Assembly (NCBI RefSeq): GCF_020181595.1 | Contig: NZ_CP084028.1 | Location: forward strand, 2,942,401 to 3,006,400 | Length of the DNA stretch: 64,000 nucleotides | Source: [Mycobacterium] vasticus | GTDB lineage: Bacteria; Actinomycetota; Actinomycetes; Mycobacteriales; Mycobacteriaceae | Reading direction: 5' to 3' | Part shown: positions 62,925-64,000 of the stretch, piece by piece | How positions within the stretch are numbered: position 1 is the stretch's first letter | Layout: every line of letters begins with the position of its first letter | The notes under the pieces: generated by a model | Told to the model about the DNA's origin: nothing | The model's database searches: none | What the model saw: the letters and a program-made list of their open reading frames with translations, nothing else | Translations under genes and position numbers: made by a program

Positions 62925-64000
62925 ATGGTCCGACCGGAACGCCGCACCAGAGGCGATCTGATGGCTGCCGCAGCGATAGCCGCCGCGGTCGTGATCGCCG
63001 GGGCGGCCATCTGGTGGACCAGTGACGCCCGCGCCACCGTGCTGCGCCCGGCATCGGACACCTCGGCCAACCCGCAGTCGGCAGTGATGGTGCCGGCGGC
63101 ACTGAGCCAGCGCTGGACCGCGGCCAGCCCGGCCACCAGTTCCCCGGTGGTGGTCTCCGGCACGCTGGTCACCGGCGACGGGCCGCAGATGACCGGCCGC
63201 GACCCCAACACCGGTGAGCAGCGCTGGAGCTATGCGCGCGGCGTCGACCTGTGCGCGGTGTCGTGGATCTACCGTCAGGCCGTCGGGGTCTATCCCGACT
63301 CCCGCGGGTGTGGCCAGGTCAGCACCGTCACCGCCGCGACGGGCATGCGCGGGCCATCCCGGACCAGCTACGCCGACAAGACCGTCACCGTCACCTCGGA
63401 GGGCAGCGCGGTGCTCTCGGCCGGGCGCACCCGCCTGGAACTGTGGCGCTCGGACATGGTGCGGGTGCTGTCCTACGGCGAGATCGACGCCCGGGTGAAG
63501 CCGTCGGCCCGCGGCCGCGGCCAGGGCTGCACCCTGGTGTCGGCGGCGGCGTCATCCGCGGCGGTCTCGGTGCTGGAGTCCTGCGCCGGCCAGGCGGATC
63601 TGCAATTGACGCTGCTGCGCCCCGCCAAGGAAGAGGACGAACCCGAACAGCAGCATGTCCCCGACCTCGGGGTGGCCGCCGACTCCGGCGCCCGGGTGAT
63701 GGCGGTCACCGAATCCGACACCGGCACCAACACCGCGGTGTACCTACCCACCCCGGAGCCGCGGGTCGAGGTCTTCGATCAGACCGGCACCCGGATCGCC
63801 AAGACGCTGCTGCCGGCTGAGGCCACCGCCGCCAGCGCCGCGGTGACGGTGTCGCGGCCCAGCGGGTTGATCTGCTGGTGGACCGGCGACGCGGTACTGG
63901 TGTTCGACTCGGGCACCCTGGCCTACCGCTACACCATCGGCGCGTCCGGGCCGGCGGTTCCGCTGGGGCCCGCAGCGATCATGGCCGATCGGCTGTTGAT
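62925..64000 (+). CDS. PQQ-like membrane-anchored protein (Rv3212-like), 3' end outside window
   Basis: The frame starts with ATG 62925, 11 bases after the rhlE stop, and runs off the window. An N-terminal transmembrane helix (about 14-32) is followed by a repetitive beta-rich extracytoplasmic domain. The recurring W/Y-x-strand motifs (LSQRWTAASPATSSPVVVSGTLVTGDGPQMTGRDPNTGEQRWSYARG) recall PQQ/beta-propeller blades. M. tuberculosis Rv3212, a large Ala/Val-rich membrane protein, is at this position. Only about 358 residues are visible. Its molecular role is unknown. Confidence 0.8.
   Translation, partial: MVRPERRTRGDLMAAAAIAAAVVIAGAAIWWTSDARATVLRPASDTSANPQSAVMVPAALSQRWTAASPATSSPVVVSGTLVTGDGPQMTGRDPNTGEQRWSYARGVDLCAVSWIYRQAVGVYPDSRGCGQVSTVTAATGMRGPSRTSYADKTVTVTSEGSAVLSAGRTRLELWRSDMVRVLSYGEIDARVKPSARGRGQGCTLVSAAASSAAVSVLESCAGQADLQLTLLRPAKEEDEPEQQHVPDLGVAADSGARVMAVTESDTGTNTAVYLPTPEPRVEVFDQTGTRIAKTLLPAEATAASAAVTVSRPSGLICWWTGDAVLVFDSGTLAYRYTIGASGPAVPLGPAAIMADRLL

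Overview
The window is high-GC chromosomal DNA from a mycobacterium, most likely a Mycolicibacterium-type species. Three things support this. There is a complete mce lipid-import operon, a whiB7 gene with its attenuator leader, and from about 27.3 kb to the right end a gene order that follows the Mycobacterium tuberculosis block Rv3193c-Rv3212: UPF0182, PDZ-Lon protease, zinc-protease-like, [insert], E1-like, ABC1 kinase, whiB7, uvrD2, mycoredoxin, nudC, K+ channel, adnB, adnA, lipV, alkyltransferase-like, Rv3205c-like, moeZ, DUF3152, TetR, DUF3107, ferritin-like, rhlE, Rv3212-like. The synteny is recalled from knowledge, not computed.

Left part (1-4.5 kb): a truncated small protein, a steroid 5-alpha-reductase-like membrane protein, a small membrane protein, a MerR regulator divergent from an HSL-type esterase with a textbook 19-bp-spacer MerR promoter between them, and an AtoE short-chain fatty acid permease. 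Defence patch (4.5-11.7 kb): a vapBC toxin-antitoxin pair and a complete four-gene Wadjet (Jet/Ept) anti-plasmid system. Next come a threonine-dehydratase-like gene and initiator tRNA-fMet with its own terminator (11.8-12.9 kb).

Mce region (13.2-27.3 kb): a small membrane protein, yrbEA/B, six mce genes, two mce-associated proteins, a secreted DUF3298-like protein, a small membrane protein, two MpaB/DUF2236 oxygenase-like genes and a regulator with two TetR DNA-binding domains (Mce3R architecture). Nearly all are joined by 4-base ATGA/GTGA overlaps, so this reads as one transcription unit for lipid or sterol uptake plus its regulator.

Accessory island (32.8-41.5 kb), wedged between the Rv3195- and Rv3196-like genes: a ribbon-helix-helix gene behind a 31-bp palindrome, a type III-like restriction/methylation pair whose methylase has a compositionally distinct target-recognition segment, and a type VII secretion substrate-like trio in which the large gene carries a single frameshift.

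Right part (41.5-64 kb): a conserved core of DNA repair and stress genes. The whiB7 locus shows its whole control system directly: an AT-hook site, a promoter, a probably leaderless 29-codon leader ORF and an intrinsic terminator just before the coding start. Both window ends cut through genes. No insertion sequence, CRISPR array, rRNA or prophage was seen.
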